Source of the DNA: Galerina marginata
Taxonomy: Eukaryota; Basidiomycota; Agaricomycetes; Agaricales; Galerinaceae
NCBI GenBank assembly: GCA_023014335.1
Contig: JAECYW010000016.1
Span: 1,488,001-1,552,000 of the forward strand
Direction: 5' to 3'
DNA length: 64,000 bases
Shown: positions 1-9,966 of the stretch, one piece after another
How the letters are laid out: each line of letters opens with the position of its first letter
Position numbering within the stretch: the stretch's first letter is position 1
Program-made: the position numbers and the translations under genes
The notes under the pieces: model-generated
What the model was told of the DNA's origin: nothing
Databases searched by the model: none
Seen by the model: only the letters and a program-made list of their open reading frames with translations

Positions 1-1324
1 GAAGAGCAATGCCGAGGTTGTTGAGGGAGTGGGAACGATTCGGGTGGCCAGAAGGACAGAGAGTGAGCGCTTCGCGGAGGGATGAGATCGCGTCTTCGAG
101 ATCCTCAATTCGGCCCAACTGACCAAACCGAGTTCGAAGAGCAATGCCAAGGTTGATGAGGCAGTAGGAATGATTCGGGTGTCCAGGAGGACAGAGAGTC
201 AGTGTTTCGCGATGGGATGAGATTGCGTCTTCCAGGTCCACAATTTGGCCCAATTGAGCAAACCAAGTTCCAAGAGCATTGCCGAGGTTACTGAGGGAGT
301 GGGAATGATTCGGGTGACCAGAAGGACAGAGAGTGAGTGCTTCACGCAGGGATGAGATTGCATCTTCAAGGTCCTCAATTCGGCCCAACTGATCAAACCG
401 AGTTCGAAGAGCAATGCCAAGGTTGATGAGGGAGTAGGAATGATTCGGGTGTCCAGGAGGACAGAGAGTCAGTGTTTCGTGATGGGATGAGATTGCGTCT
501 TCCAGGTCCTCAATTTGGCCCAACTGATCAAACCGAGTTCGAAGATCATTGCCGAGGTTACTGAGGGAGTAGGAACGATTCGGGTGGCCAGGAGGACGGA
601 GAGTGAGTGCTTCGCGGTGGGATGAGATCGCGTCTTCGAGGTCCTCAATTCGGCCCAACTGACCAAACCGAGTTCCAAGAGCATTGCCGAGGTTACTGAG
701 GGAGTAGGAACGATTCGGGTGGCCAGAAGGACAGAGAGTGAGCGCTTCGCGGAGGGATGAGATCGCGTCTTCGAGATCCTCAATTCGGCCCAACTGACCA
801 AACCGAGTTCGAAGAGCAATGCCAAGGTCGTTGAGGGAGTAGGGATGATTCGGGTGTCCAGGAGGACAGAGAGTCAGTGTTTCGCGATGGGATGAGATCG
901 CGTCTTCGAGGTCCTCAATTCGGCCCAACTGACCAAACCGAGTTCCAAGAGCATTGCCGAGGTTACTGAGGGAGTAGGAACGATTCGGGTGGCCAGGAGG
1001 ACAGAGAGTGAGTGCTTCGCGTTGGAATGAGATCGCGTCTTCGAGATCCTCAATTCTGCCCCACTGTTCAAACCGAGTTCGAACAGTATCACCGAGGTTA
1101 ATGAGGGAGTTGGAACGATTCGGGTTTCCAGGAGGACGGAGAGTGAGTGCTTCACCGTGTAATGAAATCGCGTCTTCGAGATCCTCAATTCGGCCCAACT
1201 CCTCAAACCGAGTGTGAAGCTCATTGGCAAGCTTTTGGAGGGAAAGAGAACGCTTCAAGTGGCCAGGAGGACAGAGTTTGAGTATTTCACGGCGAGTTCT
1301 GATCGTTTCGTCGAGATTACTCAT
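1..1324 (-). CDS. Tetratricopeptide-repeat (kinesin light chain-like) protein, 3' end beyond window
   Basis: The reverse strand is open from an ATG at 1324 to the window edge (441 codons, no stop), so the C-terminal part is missing. An in-frame stop lies 33 bases upstream of the ATG, which supports this start. The product is almost entirely a tandem array of 45-residue units of the form RFxQLGRIEDLEDAIS, then REALTLCPPGHPNRS, then SLNNLG. This is the TPR_10/TPR_12-like type common in Agaricomycete proteins that combine a NACHT/NB-ARC or CHAT domain with TPRs. About ten units are visible. TPR arrays form superhelical protein-binding scaffolds. No partner or enzymatic domain is visible in this part, so the function is unknown; a C-terminal CHAT domain would be usual but is not in view. 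Strong as TPR, weak as to role. Confidence 0.85.
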   Translation of the reverse strand, partial: MSNLDETIRTRREILKLCPPGHLKRSLSLQKLANELHTRFEELGRIEDLEDAISLHGEALTLRPPGNPNRSNSLINLGDTVRTRFEQWGRIEDLEDAISFQREALTLCPPGHPNRSYSLSNLGNALGTRFGQLGRIEDLEDAISSHRETLTLCPPGHPNHPYSLNDLGIALRTRFGQLGRIEDLEDAISSLREALTLCPSGHPNRSYSLSNLGNALGTRFGQLGRIEDLEDAISSHREALTLRPPGHPNRSYSLSNLGNDLRTRFDQLGQIEDLEDAISSHHETLTLCPPGHPNHSYSLINLGIALRTRFDQLGRIEDLEDAISSLREALTLCPSGHPNHSHSLSNLGNALGTWFAQLGQIVDLEDAISSHRETLTLCPPGHPNHSYCLINLGIALRTRFGQLGRIEDLEDAISSLREALTLCPSGHPNRSHSLNNLGIAL

Positions 1325-1345
1325 CTTGTTGAACTGATCTATAAA
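1..1345 (-). repeat. 135-bp tandem repeat array (about 10 copies) inside the TPR gene
   Basis: Equivalent positions recur exactly every 135 bp (for example gaagagcaatgcc or variants at 1, 136, 271, 406, 541, 676, 811, 946, 1081 and 1216). The period equals 45 codons, so copy-number changes keep the reading frame. The central copies are near-identical at DNA level, while the two copies nearest the gene start (from 1081) are more diverged. That pattern fits recent expansion in the middle of the array by unequal crossing-over or slippage. Confidence 0.95.
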
Positions 1346-2159
1346 TGGATTACTTTACATGAGCGAGTTTTGCAAAGAAATGAGGATTAGCAGACCTTAT
1401 TCAATACCAGCAATCGAAGGTCTCGTTCCACAGCGAAGATGGAGAGAGAGCAGTGATATGATAACCCAAGTCCAGAATCCTGTGACATGACTTGGACATA
1501 ACTGGTCTGGCGGTTTTCTGCCGGACCGAACTAGAACTGCCCCTCAAGAGACAAGCAGAGCAGAGAAACCTGTTCCGTTGCCCATCCAACGTTCCACATG
1601 TATGGCTTATATGTCCAAATTCACTTGCTTTGCGCGCCAATGAGCGGCGCCATCGCACATCCAAATCTGGCTCCCTCCGTGACATTGGCTCGGACGCTTG
1701 TCAGCTTCGCACCGCGTAAAGCGTAGAACTCGAAGTCTGGCCCCTCAAGGCCTCAAGATCTGCGTCGTCGTATAACCTCCAGAGCAACTCAAAGGAAGAA
1801 GCAAAACGAAATCTAACGACACCTATCGCCATTGATATCGCCATTGCTATCGACATTTCCGTCGGATTCAACCAAGACGCAGACAACTAGCTCGCCATGC
1901 TCCGCCTCAATCAGACGATGTCCTCTTCACTCCGCTATGCACGGTGCCGCACCGCTAGCTGGACGGGGAGCTTCCCGTGAACCAGTCTGGTCTGTGTCAG
2001 CCTTCGGGGGAAACTGTTTTTATCTGTTTTCGGTGAGTTCCCTTCGACCTTCCAACGTTACCTCATATTTTCTGAGGTGCGCGGACTTGTCTACATATGG
2101 ATATACCGTCGACGCTGAATCCTTGGTCTGACCTGTCTCGTTTCTTTTTTTAGTCCTAT

Positions 2160-3750
2160 TGACTCAGGAGATGACCGTGGTCGTGGATCGACAAATTGAC
2201 TGACTGAGAAGACAAGTGGACCCACAGTGGAAAGGGATTATGGTTTCTTCGAGTGCTTGCGCGATGTTGGGGCAGGTGACGCGTTGACGCAGGTCGGGAG
2301 TGGGGGATTGGGAGCTGAGGCTGAGGTGCGCGTGTCCCAGTCGAGTTCGTGTATAGCCTGTAAGTTTTTGTCAATATCACCGACGTTCTCGATCTGTGCT
2401 CACGCTTGTTCCTAGTGTGTCAGAATTTATTCCTCACCAGTATTGCCAATGTATTATATCATATCATTTGCTCCAAATGTCAGCCCTCTCAGATTCAATG
2501 CACTTTTCACATCAGTACACCGTATACATCCTTGCTCTAAATTTTACTTCGAGCCTGCAATGTTGTCATTGTCGAACTCAACTTGGACATCTCTACCTGT
2601 TTGGAAATGCGCGCTGAGGTGCGGCGCGTATGCTCTTTGTCTGTAGTTTGTGAGTCTTTCATGATCGATGTCTTCGTTCCGTGACGATACTGAATGTGGT
2701 TCGATTATGATAGCCATTTCTTTACCCATGACAACTACAGGTCGAAATGGGCCCCATGGCTCATAAACAACTCATACCACAGCCCGCCACCAGCAACTTC
2801 ATAAGACCTCGCAGCATACAGGAGTCCTTATCCGCGTTGCGACAACCTTCATAGCACCAACGGTCAGTCAGTCAGTGGTTCGGACACATCCGGCTAGTTG
2901 CTTACCTGCTCAGAGTCCAGATGCAGTTTTGAAGGCACGTTCAGCGAGACGATTGCTTTATTTTCGTTTTCGAGTCTTATCCGTCGTGGATACGACCGTG
3001 GTCGCACGACGACTGACTGACTCTGACTGATAGGACGAAGTGGAGGACGAAGTGGAGGACGAAGTGGAGGTTGAACGATGTTGGGAAGGAGGTGACGCAG
3101 GAGTGAGGGTGGATTGAGAGCTGAAGCTCAAGCTGAGGTCCGGTGGCCCAGTCGAGTTTGTGTATACGTATGAAGCTTAGTTTTTATCTATATCACCGAC
3201 GTGCTTGCTAACACTTGCTCCTTGTATGTTAGATTTACTCTTCGCCTGCATTCGCCACTGTCTCATATCATATCGTATATCATCTGCAGCCCTTTTCATG
3301 TGCTTTTCACACTACTTTGAGCATCCGTGCTGCCAATAAACACAATTCCTGCTGCGTGGTTTACTTCAAACCTATACAACCTTGATATCCTCGTCGAACT
3401 TTAACTTGGACAACTCTGCCTATTCGGAATTGGAAATGCGAGTTGAGGTGTGGCGGATGCTCCTCGTTGTCTGTACCTCGTGAGTCTCCCGTTATCGACG
3501 TCCTCGTTCTGTGAATGATATTGATAGTGCAGAATTCGTAATTACACTTTCATTTAGCTGGCGATTTCTTTACCAACCCAGCTACAGGTCGAGATGGATC
3601 CCATGACCCATAGATTCGCCAAACTCGCTCTCAAAACCGCGAAATTCAAATAGCTTCTGATGGGAGTTCCTCAGCAACCTCATAAGATCTCGCAATCCTC
3701 CCCATCCGGCGCTTAACGCTTAAGCTTCTTAGTGCGAACGGTCAGTCAAA
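2160..3750 (+). repeat. Diverged direct duplication (two copies of about 0.7-0.8 kb)
   Basis: Copy A (about 2160-2875) and copy B (about 2995-3750) share many collinear blocks. Examples are the atatcaccgacg block (about 2373 and 3190), a gaggtgyggcg block (2611 and 3440), a cgttctgtgacgat-like block (about 2675 and 3508), a cataagayctcgca block (2800 and 3680) and a final cggtcagtca (2861 and 3738). The offset drifts from about 818 to 878 bases, so indels have accumulated. No coding capacity or terminal repeats were identified. It could be an old segmental duplication or a decayed non-autonomous element. Confidence 0.7.
3032..3067 (+). repeat. 12-bp minisatellite, 3 exact copies
   Basis: The unit aggacgaagtgg occurs three times head to tail, without mismatch, inside copy B of the duplication. 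The corresponding place in copy A has a single gacaagtgg-like unit. Confidence 0.9.
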
Positions 3751-4822
3751 TGTACACAACTTTGCTGTGAGGAATACCAGATCCACACCTTTCCTTACTC
3801 GTAATTATTATGTTTTGAAAGCGTCAAGAATTGGTCAAGAAAAATACACTAATACACATGTGGCATTACAAGCAGTCGGTAAAACCAATACAATCTGCCC
3901 GGACAAAACGTTGATCAACACGCCGTCCTAGCAGTCTGGGTGGTTCTCCTCCATTGTCGTCAGCTTCTCAACCAGCCTTCGGTATTAGCCACCCGACTCC
4001 ATCCCCGGCAACTTAAGTCAATGCATCCGCAATGCACGGGGCAGGGGGGGGCGAAAAGGCGGAGGGAGACGCTTGCGTGCAGCATTGACACGAGGACCGT
4101 GTCCTGGGCTACAAGTTGTTTCAATGGGTTGGGAGTCGCTCGGGTGGCCCGAAACGACAGCGATCGTCGCAACCCATACAGCAGCAGCATGCCTCGAGAA
4201 CTAGCTGCAGCACATAACCAGTGCTGCTGCTAACGTGCTCGTCTTGCCTCCTACACAGAATCCAAGGAGCAGTAGCACTGGGCTGCTGCTCTCCCTTGGT
4301 ACCATCACGACACCCAAAATCCTTCGACTTCCGGCCTACATCCCTCATTGGAGGGGAGAGGCACTCGGAACGGCGCTGGGCGTCGTTTCAGCCACGTCAG
4401 ATGAGGGCTGGTGGACGATGGACGGTGGACGGAGGTGGACGCGGCTGGAGGGAGGAGAGGAGCGTGGTGGTGGTTGAAAGGATAAAAGCCGGAAACGGAA
4501 GTGCCGAGATAGTTTCACCCAAACATGATCGTCGCGATTTGAAAGTTAACTAGAACTCTCTACGATCTGACTCCTTTCTACATAGTCTCTCGTGACAGAC
4601 CTCCTAACAGACAACTTGCTTCTAATCATTACGTCTTTCAAGCAGACTGGGTGACTTGAGCCTGATTTTTGACACCGCAACCATATATTTCTAGCTTGTT
4701 CTCAGCCTCAAGAGATCAAGCGTCTCTGACTCTCGGACGGCCTGTCTTGATTCTTCTGCTAGAAAAGGCGCAACAATTTGCCAATCTACTCGTTCAACAC
4801 AACCGCGACGCCACATTCCGGA

Positions 4823-6313
4823 ATGGATAACAGCGCAAAGGAGTATCCTGAAGTTCGACGAATTGTGGCCATTCATAATGTCGACAACTTGCCTGTATCA
4901 GATATAACAGGAGTTCTTCCAACAAGCGGCTTCAGCGACCCGATTATGAGACTTCCAACCGAACTTATTTGCGTTATTTTCAAGGTCGCTCGACAGGACA
5001 TCTCGATCAAGAACAAGAAAGCACTCAAAGAGCTCCCAACAGAGGTTGTCCTTTCTCATGTCTCTCGAAATTGGCGTTCTTGGGCACTATCTACCCCTTG
5101 GCTATGGGCCGCCTTCTCCTATAGACAGGGAGACTGCTCTTTCCTTGCAGCATTTGGTCGACTGACCACATATTTGGAGCGCTCCAAGACGCACTGGCTG
5201 GATTTATCCTTCACGTTCTACGTTTCGCCAGGGAACAACCGTAGCGATACTGACGCTAACGATTTATTGACCAAAATCATCCCACACGCGGTACGTTGGA
5301 GGCGGCTGTCCATCATGTCCGACAAGCGTCCCGTTGAGCACATCAAGCACCTGTTCCGTTCCATTTCCGCTCCGAATCTTCATTATCTGAACATCCAGAT
5401 CAAGCGTGAATCAATGTCAATGGCGCAGTCAAGTTTGCGAGCCGTTCTGGAGGCGAAAATTTTACGCGGCGGTGCTCCTTCCCTTCGGTTCCTACACCTC
5501 GCTGGCTTGAACCTTTATTCGTGGCTCCCACCGTTATCCAACATTACAACGCTCATTCTCGAAAACCCAGCTTACACCCTCGAAATGCCTGAAAAGATGC
5601 CGTGGTCGTCATTTATTTTCTTGCTAAAATCTTCCCTAGAAAACCTATCCATCGCAGGTTGTGGCAACATACCTCCTCCGAGGTTTGAGATTGCCAAGCC
5701 AATACCAATGCCCCACCTGAAGCAACTCCGTTTATCAAATCATAATGGTCTGTACAACCTTCTATGGCTGATAGCAGCTCCATTATTGGACAACCTGACG
5801 GTTCAAAATATCAATGCCTCGGAGCCACATTTGGCCAACAGCTTTCCCAGTTTGCGCACGCTCAACATCGTCAACTGTGGATTCAAGCACCACTATTTCG
5901 CCACACTGCGGGAGTTGACTTGGTCTGCCAGGCATTTAACAATTTCCATGGACAACCGCCGTGGTCAGGAATTTATTGATGCATATTCAGGCGAGATCAC
6001 CTGGCCTGAGTTGGAGGTTTTGACTTTGAACTTACAGTACACACCCAAAGCCGCCAACTATCTACCATTTATAAAGGCTTGGCTCAAGCGACCCGGTTTC
6101 ACCATTCGGATGCATCAACCTGTTCAAGATGTTTTAACAGAACACTATCCGGAAGTCGTATCTGCGTTTCGAAAGGAGGGCACAATTCAAGCTCTGAACC
6201 CCTGCAGTCTCAATGGAGGCGGATATTGGCCCGCTGGAGAGAAGGTGGCCGAGAATTACATCTGCCACGATGATGTATTTTATATTCCAAGTCATGAGCA
6301 GACTCTGCCTTAG
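4823..6313 (+). CDS. F-box-like / leucine-rich-repeat protein
   Basis: A single-exon gene of 496 residues. The first ATG is at 4823; the reading frame is open a little further upstream but has no ATG there. Residues about 43-95 (RLPTELICVIFKVA, then LSHVSRNWRSWALSTPWLW) are the F-box-like motif of Agaricomycete F-box proteins. Such motifs normally bind Skp1 in an SCF ubiquitin ligase. The remainder carries irregular leucine-rich segments (LRFLHLAGLNLYSW, LKQLRLSNHNGL, LRTLNIVNCGF) expected to form the substrate-recognition LRR face. This family is greatly expanded in mushrooms and individual substrates are unknown. No intron is visible, which is usual for this group. It converges on the Smr gene downstream. 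Confidence 0.85.
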   Translation: MDNSAKEYPEVRRIVAIHNVDNLPVSDITGVLPTSGFSDPIMRLPTELICVIFKVARQDISIKNKKALKELPTEVVLSHVSRNWRSWALSTPWLWAAFSYRQGDCSFLAAFGRLTTYLERSKTHWLDLSFTFYVSPGNNRSDTDANDLLTKIIPHAVRWRRLSIMSDKRPVEHIKHLFRSISAPNLHYLNIQIKRESMSMAQSSLRAVLEAKILRGGAPSLRFLHLAGLNLYSWLPPLSNITTLILENPAYTLEMPEKMPWSSFIFLLKSSLENLSIAGCGNIPPPRFEIAKPIPMPHLKQLRLSNHNGLYNLLWLIAAPLLDNLTVQNINASEPHLANSFPSLRTLNIVNCGFKHHYFATLRELTWSARHLTISMDNRRGQEFIDAYSGEITWPELEVLTLNLQYTPKAANYLPFIKAWLKRPGFTIRMHQPVQDVLTEHYPEVVSAFRKEGTIQALNPCSLNGGGYWPAGEKVAENYICHDDVFYIPSHEQTLP

Positions 6314-6962
6314 ATCACGGATAGAGATGGCTACAAATATTACAACCCTCCCATGACTCGATCCGCATTGAAGAGGAGCAACTAAAGTAGTAAGTAGGGC
6401 TTGAGCAGCAAGAACACATGGGTGTAGTACGCGCGAACTTGCATGAAATACACAGTACACGAATTGTTATAAATGCTACATGTCAAGAAATCGAATAATA
6501 CAAGACCCTGTACAATTGTAACATGATACAAATCGAATACGTGAAAAGATACAATGAGATCTACCATCAACCAAGAAAAAACAAGAAAAAGACAACAAAA
6601 ATAGTATTAAGATACCAGTCCCGAAAGATTAAGAAATCCAGTGGGCAGGAATGGCTGTATAGTAGGCACACGAACAAGCGATTGTATCGTGCGAAGCGAA
6701 CATTGGCAATGAGTTGATTAATAAGCATGGGTTCCAGAGCAAGAGTTTTCGAAAGCATTGTCCATGACCAAGATTAACAAATAAGACAGACAAACAGATC
6801 GAATAGCGGATGTTCTAGTATGCAGGAAGGCCAAAATATGTTGTTCCATAGCGACGGTTTGGATAAGGCGAGGACGGAAGGCGTTCCAAGATGACTGAGG
6901 GCCACGGTAATATGGTGCAGGTAACAGGTGGCAAAAATAAGGGAATCTCAAATCATCAAGCA
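6314..6962. other. Convergent intergenic region
   Basis: An A/T-rich interval between the stop codons of two convergent genes. It probably holds both 3' untranslated regions; no further gene is visible. Confidence 0.6.
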
Positions 6963-9101
6963 TCATGTTCGCCGTTGTCGAACAGTCAGCCCGCCATCCC
7001 AGGACCCGACAACCCAACCGTCTTCGACGAGGGCTTTCCGCACAGCGGGTTTCAGGACACTGACTTGGTTCAGGGAATGGGCTCCACGACCAGTAATGAT
7101 CTTCAATGGTTTTGCTATCGAAGTTCCGAAAGCAAGCAGAAGGGATGAAGGAGAAAAAAAGAGAGATGTTGAGTGAAAGATCGGCCAAAGGAGTGACAAT
7201 CAGCCCACCTTGAGAGATAGATGTCGATTCTTCCTTGAGGATCTCCTTGACAATTACGATGGCTTCCGCGACTGTTGTGCCATGGAGGTCGACCGTGTCG
7301 TGGTTCTGTGAATTTGCCCTGCAGAACCAAGGTAAAAACAAAGTGAAATCACTGAGAGGAAAATAACAAACCTCTTTTCATGAACCAGCTCACGGGCGGC
7401 GTTCAAAGATTCCTGTTTCGCAAGTTCCTGGAACTCTCTTGCCTGGAATCATCAATAGTTAGGTCGACTGGCCAGACTGAAAAGAGGAAACGGATTCACC
7501 CTTTCAGCAAAATAAAAAGCAACCTCGCCTCCTCGCGTCTTAGAGTTGCCTCGCTGCCACATCCTCGTCGCCTCTCTCAGCGCTTCGTTCCGCTTGCGCA
7601 TAGTCTCGTTCATCCTGCGCTTGAATTCTGCGGAATCGGAATTCGCCTTTCCGCCCCTGATCCCGGAAGCACGAGCGGTCTTCATACCGTTGACGTCGCG
7701 AGTGTAGGCCGGAATGTGATGGGCGAGTGGATGGGGCCCACGGTCAATAAACTTGCGTTGAGGAACTGCTTGCCATTGGTATGGACTTGGTTTGTTGCGC
7801 GACATTGAGGGTGCTGGAGGTTTTTGCTTCACCTTTGATGGCGGAGGTTCGATAGGCGGTGGGCCGGAGGGAAGACGCGGTCTTACTTTTGGGGTGTACG
7901 TTTCGTTGCTTGCCTTGGATGGCTCGGACGGTCGGAGGTGATATAGGCCCATGTCGGAATTCGAGTCAAGCTCGCGTAGGAGCTTGACAAGGTCCAGAGA
8001 TTCGTCTCCTTTTCCATGGGTGGCGGCAACAGCCAATTGAACATCCGATATTAAGCGAGATCGCTGCTCGATATCGCAATCCTCGTACTCCGGCATTATA
8101 ACATCGAGAAGATTGTACAACACAGTTATGTGACTGTCAGAGTCGATGGAGGATGGATTACATATCGAATGGAGAGCAGCGTACATTGCATCGTACGATG
8201 TGGCATACTGAGGCGAGTGGAAGTATGACTGGAAGAAAGACGGAGGATGTGGAGGGAGTAATGTAGCAATATGGTCCGAAAGAGAAGATATATGGGTCCA
8301 TGGGTCGGCAACAGCAGAGCCAGCTGATGATTTAGATTGCTGCTTATGTTTCCCATGCGTCGGGCGGGAGACACGGTGTTGTTGTCGAATGTCGGCCAAA
8401 ATTATTTTCTTTGGAGGCAGTTGTGATTTTTTCATGGGACCAGCTGGGGTTAATTTCTTCTTCTTCTGCACGGTTTCCCAACCGTAATCATCCGTGATGC
8501 CCTCCAAATATTCGTCTTCTTCAAGGCCGTCCAAACCTCTTTCTTCCATCTCACGGATGGATTCTTCAGCGAGGATGTCGGCAATAATGTCCCACATGTC
8601 TACTTCAACTTCTCGGGTCGCAGCATCTTCCAAAGCTTTCTCCAGCCTCGTCTTCGGTATATCCGGCAAGGCCGCCTGCAAGAAACCTAAAGGCGAGCTG
8701 AACGATTGACGTGAAGAACTTGAAGACCCGGAACTGCCAGGGGACCCGGTATCTTCCACTCCATTATCAAGCGTGGTCCAACTCGAGATCGTCTCTTCAA
8801 AATGCGACGTTAGCTGAACATCGGATAGTTCCGACTGCTGCGATTCTTCCGCCTGCAAGGCAAGTTGACTGAGAGTCGTCCGCAGAAAATCAACCTGAGC
8901 CTGTGTTGGATTGACGTTATTCCCTGCTATGTCCGATTCGATTTCGACCAGTAGCGCCGCAATCAACGATGAATCGAGTGTGGGGCAGAATTCTTTCTGC
9001 CAAGATTGTCAGACAAGGGCTTTGGCGTTGATCCACGTGTAGTGGATAATCTGAAATACCTCCAGGGAATCGAAAAGGGTTTTCCTTGTTTCCTTGTCCA
9101 T
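6963..9101 (-). CDS. CUE-like, DUF1771 and Smr domain protein (Cue2/N4BP2-like)
   Basis: Five exons, reading down the reverse strand: 9101-9060, 8996-7500, 7442-7372, 7318-7209 and 7114-6963. The joins keep frame and give 623 residues. The N-terminal half is acidic and has a CUE/UBA-like helical stretch (LQAALPDIPKTRLEKALEDA). A proline-rich linker follows. DUF1771 (about residues 476-536) reads NETMRKRNEALREATRMWQ, continuing across the third exon. The C-terminal Smr domain (about 543-623) has the signature DLHGTTVAEA and KIITGRGAHS. Smr domains are nucleases or nucleic-acid binders. The yeast protein with CUE plus Smr, Cue2, cleaves mRNA at collided ribosomes in no-go decay, so a ribosome-linked RNA role is plausible but inferred. 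It is divergent from the DUF2015 gene, 309 bases between starts. Confidence 0.88.
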
Positions 9102-9410
9102 TGTGCCCGAGATTGTTGTGGTGTATAAAATATAGTGTGTGCAGGATAGGAGGATGAAATGTTTGCGTTTCTGGGGTAAGTGTGTGGTTAGCGATGAACA
9201 GTAACAATAAAGGGTTTGTTCTTACGAAGATATAGGAGATGACATAGATGATGGTGGATGACTGTAACTTTCAAACTGTTTTGCCAAGCCCAGACTCACA
9301 GCAGGCCACGTGAGGGAAACACAGCCACGATAATTACGTTGAACCTTCCGCAGTGACCAAGGCAACTCTTTATATCGTTCTTCCTATAAAGTCCACTCAC
9401 AACATCCATT

Positions 9411-9966
9411 ATGTTGTTCTACATCTCCCTGGTGGCTTTCTTGTCCTTGCTGGTCATGTGTAAGTTATTTTTCTCTGTAATATACAGCATTTCAGGCTTA
9501 GAGAACGACAGTGACATATCGCTATCGTGCCTTCATTACGCCTCACCTTCCTGAGCGTGTCAAGTCCATGTTTCCTAAACTCAGCAATTATACTCCCCTT
9601 TCAACGTTCTCGGATCAAGTTGGACATGGTATGACCTCCTCCGACTTTGACATTGAGGCCAATATTCGGGAAGGGGATTCTCGCATGGGTTTAGATGAGG
9701 CTGGAACACAAGAGGTGCTGGAAATCATGAGGCGCGAGCGTGTCAAGTAGGCGACCGGTTTCTTAGCTGTGGCTCTTCTCATACTAACGATTGACGGTTT
9801 GTAGCTTCGACCAAGCAAGGTTGATTAGACATAACCGCATCCTCGCCCGCAACGGCATTGATCCATCAGGTTAGAAATTCTTTGTGGGGTAATCTAATCT
9901 CATCTCATTCACCGTATTTTCTTTGTAGGAATGCCTTTGGACTCTAAGGCTATCACCCGGCTATAG
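9411..9966 (+). CDS. DUF2015 (UPF0357 family) small membrane protein
   Basis: Four exons, 9411-9459, 9512-9746, 9805-9869 and 9929-9966, encode 128 residues. The first exon is a hydrophobic N-terminal segment (MLFYISLVAFLSLLVML) that acts as signal anchor or signal peptide. The conserved core follows: SSDFDIEANIREGDSRMGLD, then IMRRERVNFDQARLIRHNR, ending NGIDPSGMPLDSKAITRL. This matches the fungal DUF2015 family (yeast YCL012C type), whose molecular function is unknown. The acceptor of intron 1 was chosen because the earlier CAG/TAG choices bring an in-frame stop. A GT-rich AT tract and stop-dense sequence follow the gene. Confidence 0.88.

Larger units (their letters stand above)
1346..4822. 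other. Non-coding interval
   Basis: No ORF here resembles a known family or shows spliceable continuity. Short ORFs overlap on both strands with unbiased composition. The interval contains an old direct duplication (listed separately). A purine-rich GGA/GGT stretch lies near 4400-4480, within 450 bases of the F-box gene start, and may belong to its promoter. Confidence 0.6.

Noticed and set aside
199..1230. Several 70-118 codon ORFs on the reverse strand (MALLFELGL-type repeats) and one on the plus strand
   Set aside because: They are alternate frames of the TPR array. The true frame is open through the whole segment and gives the classical TPR consensus.
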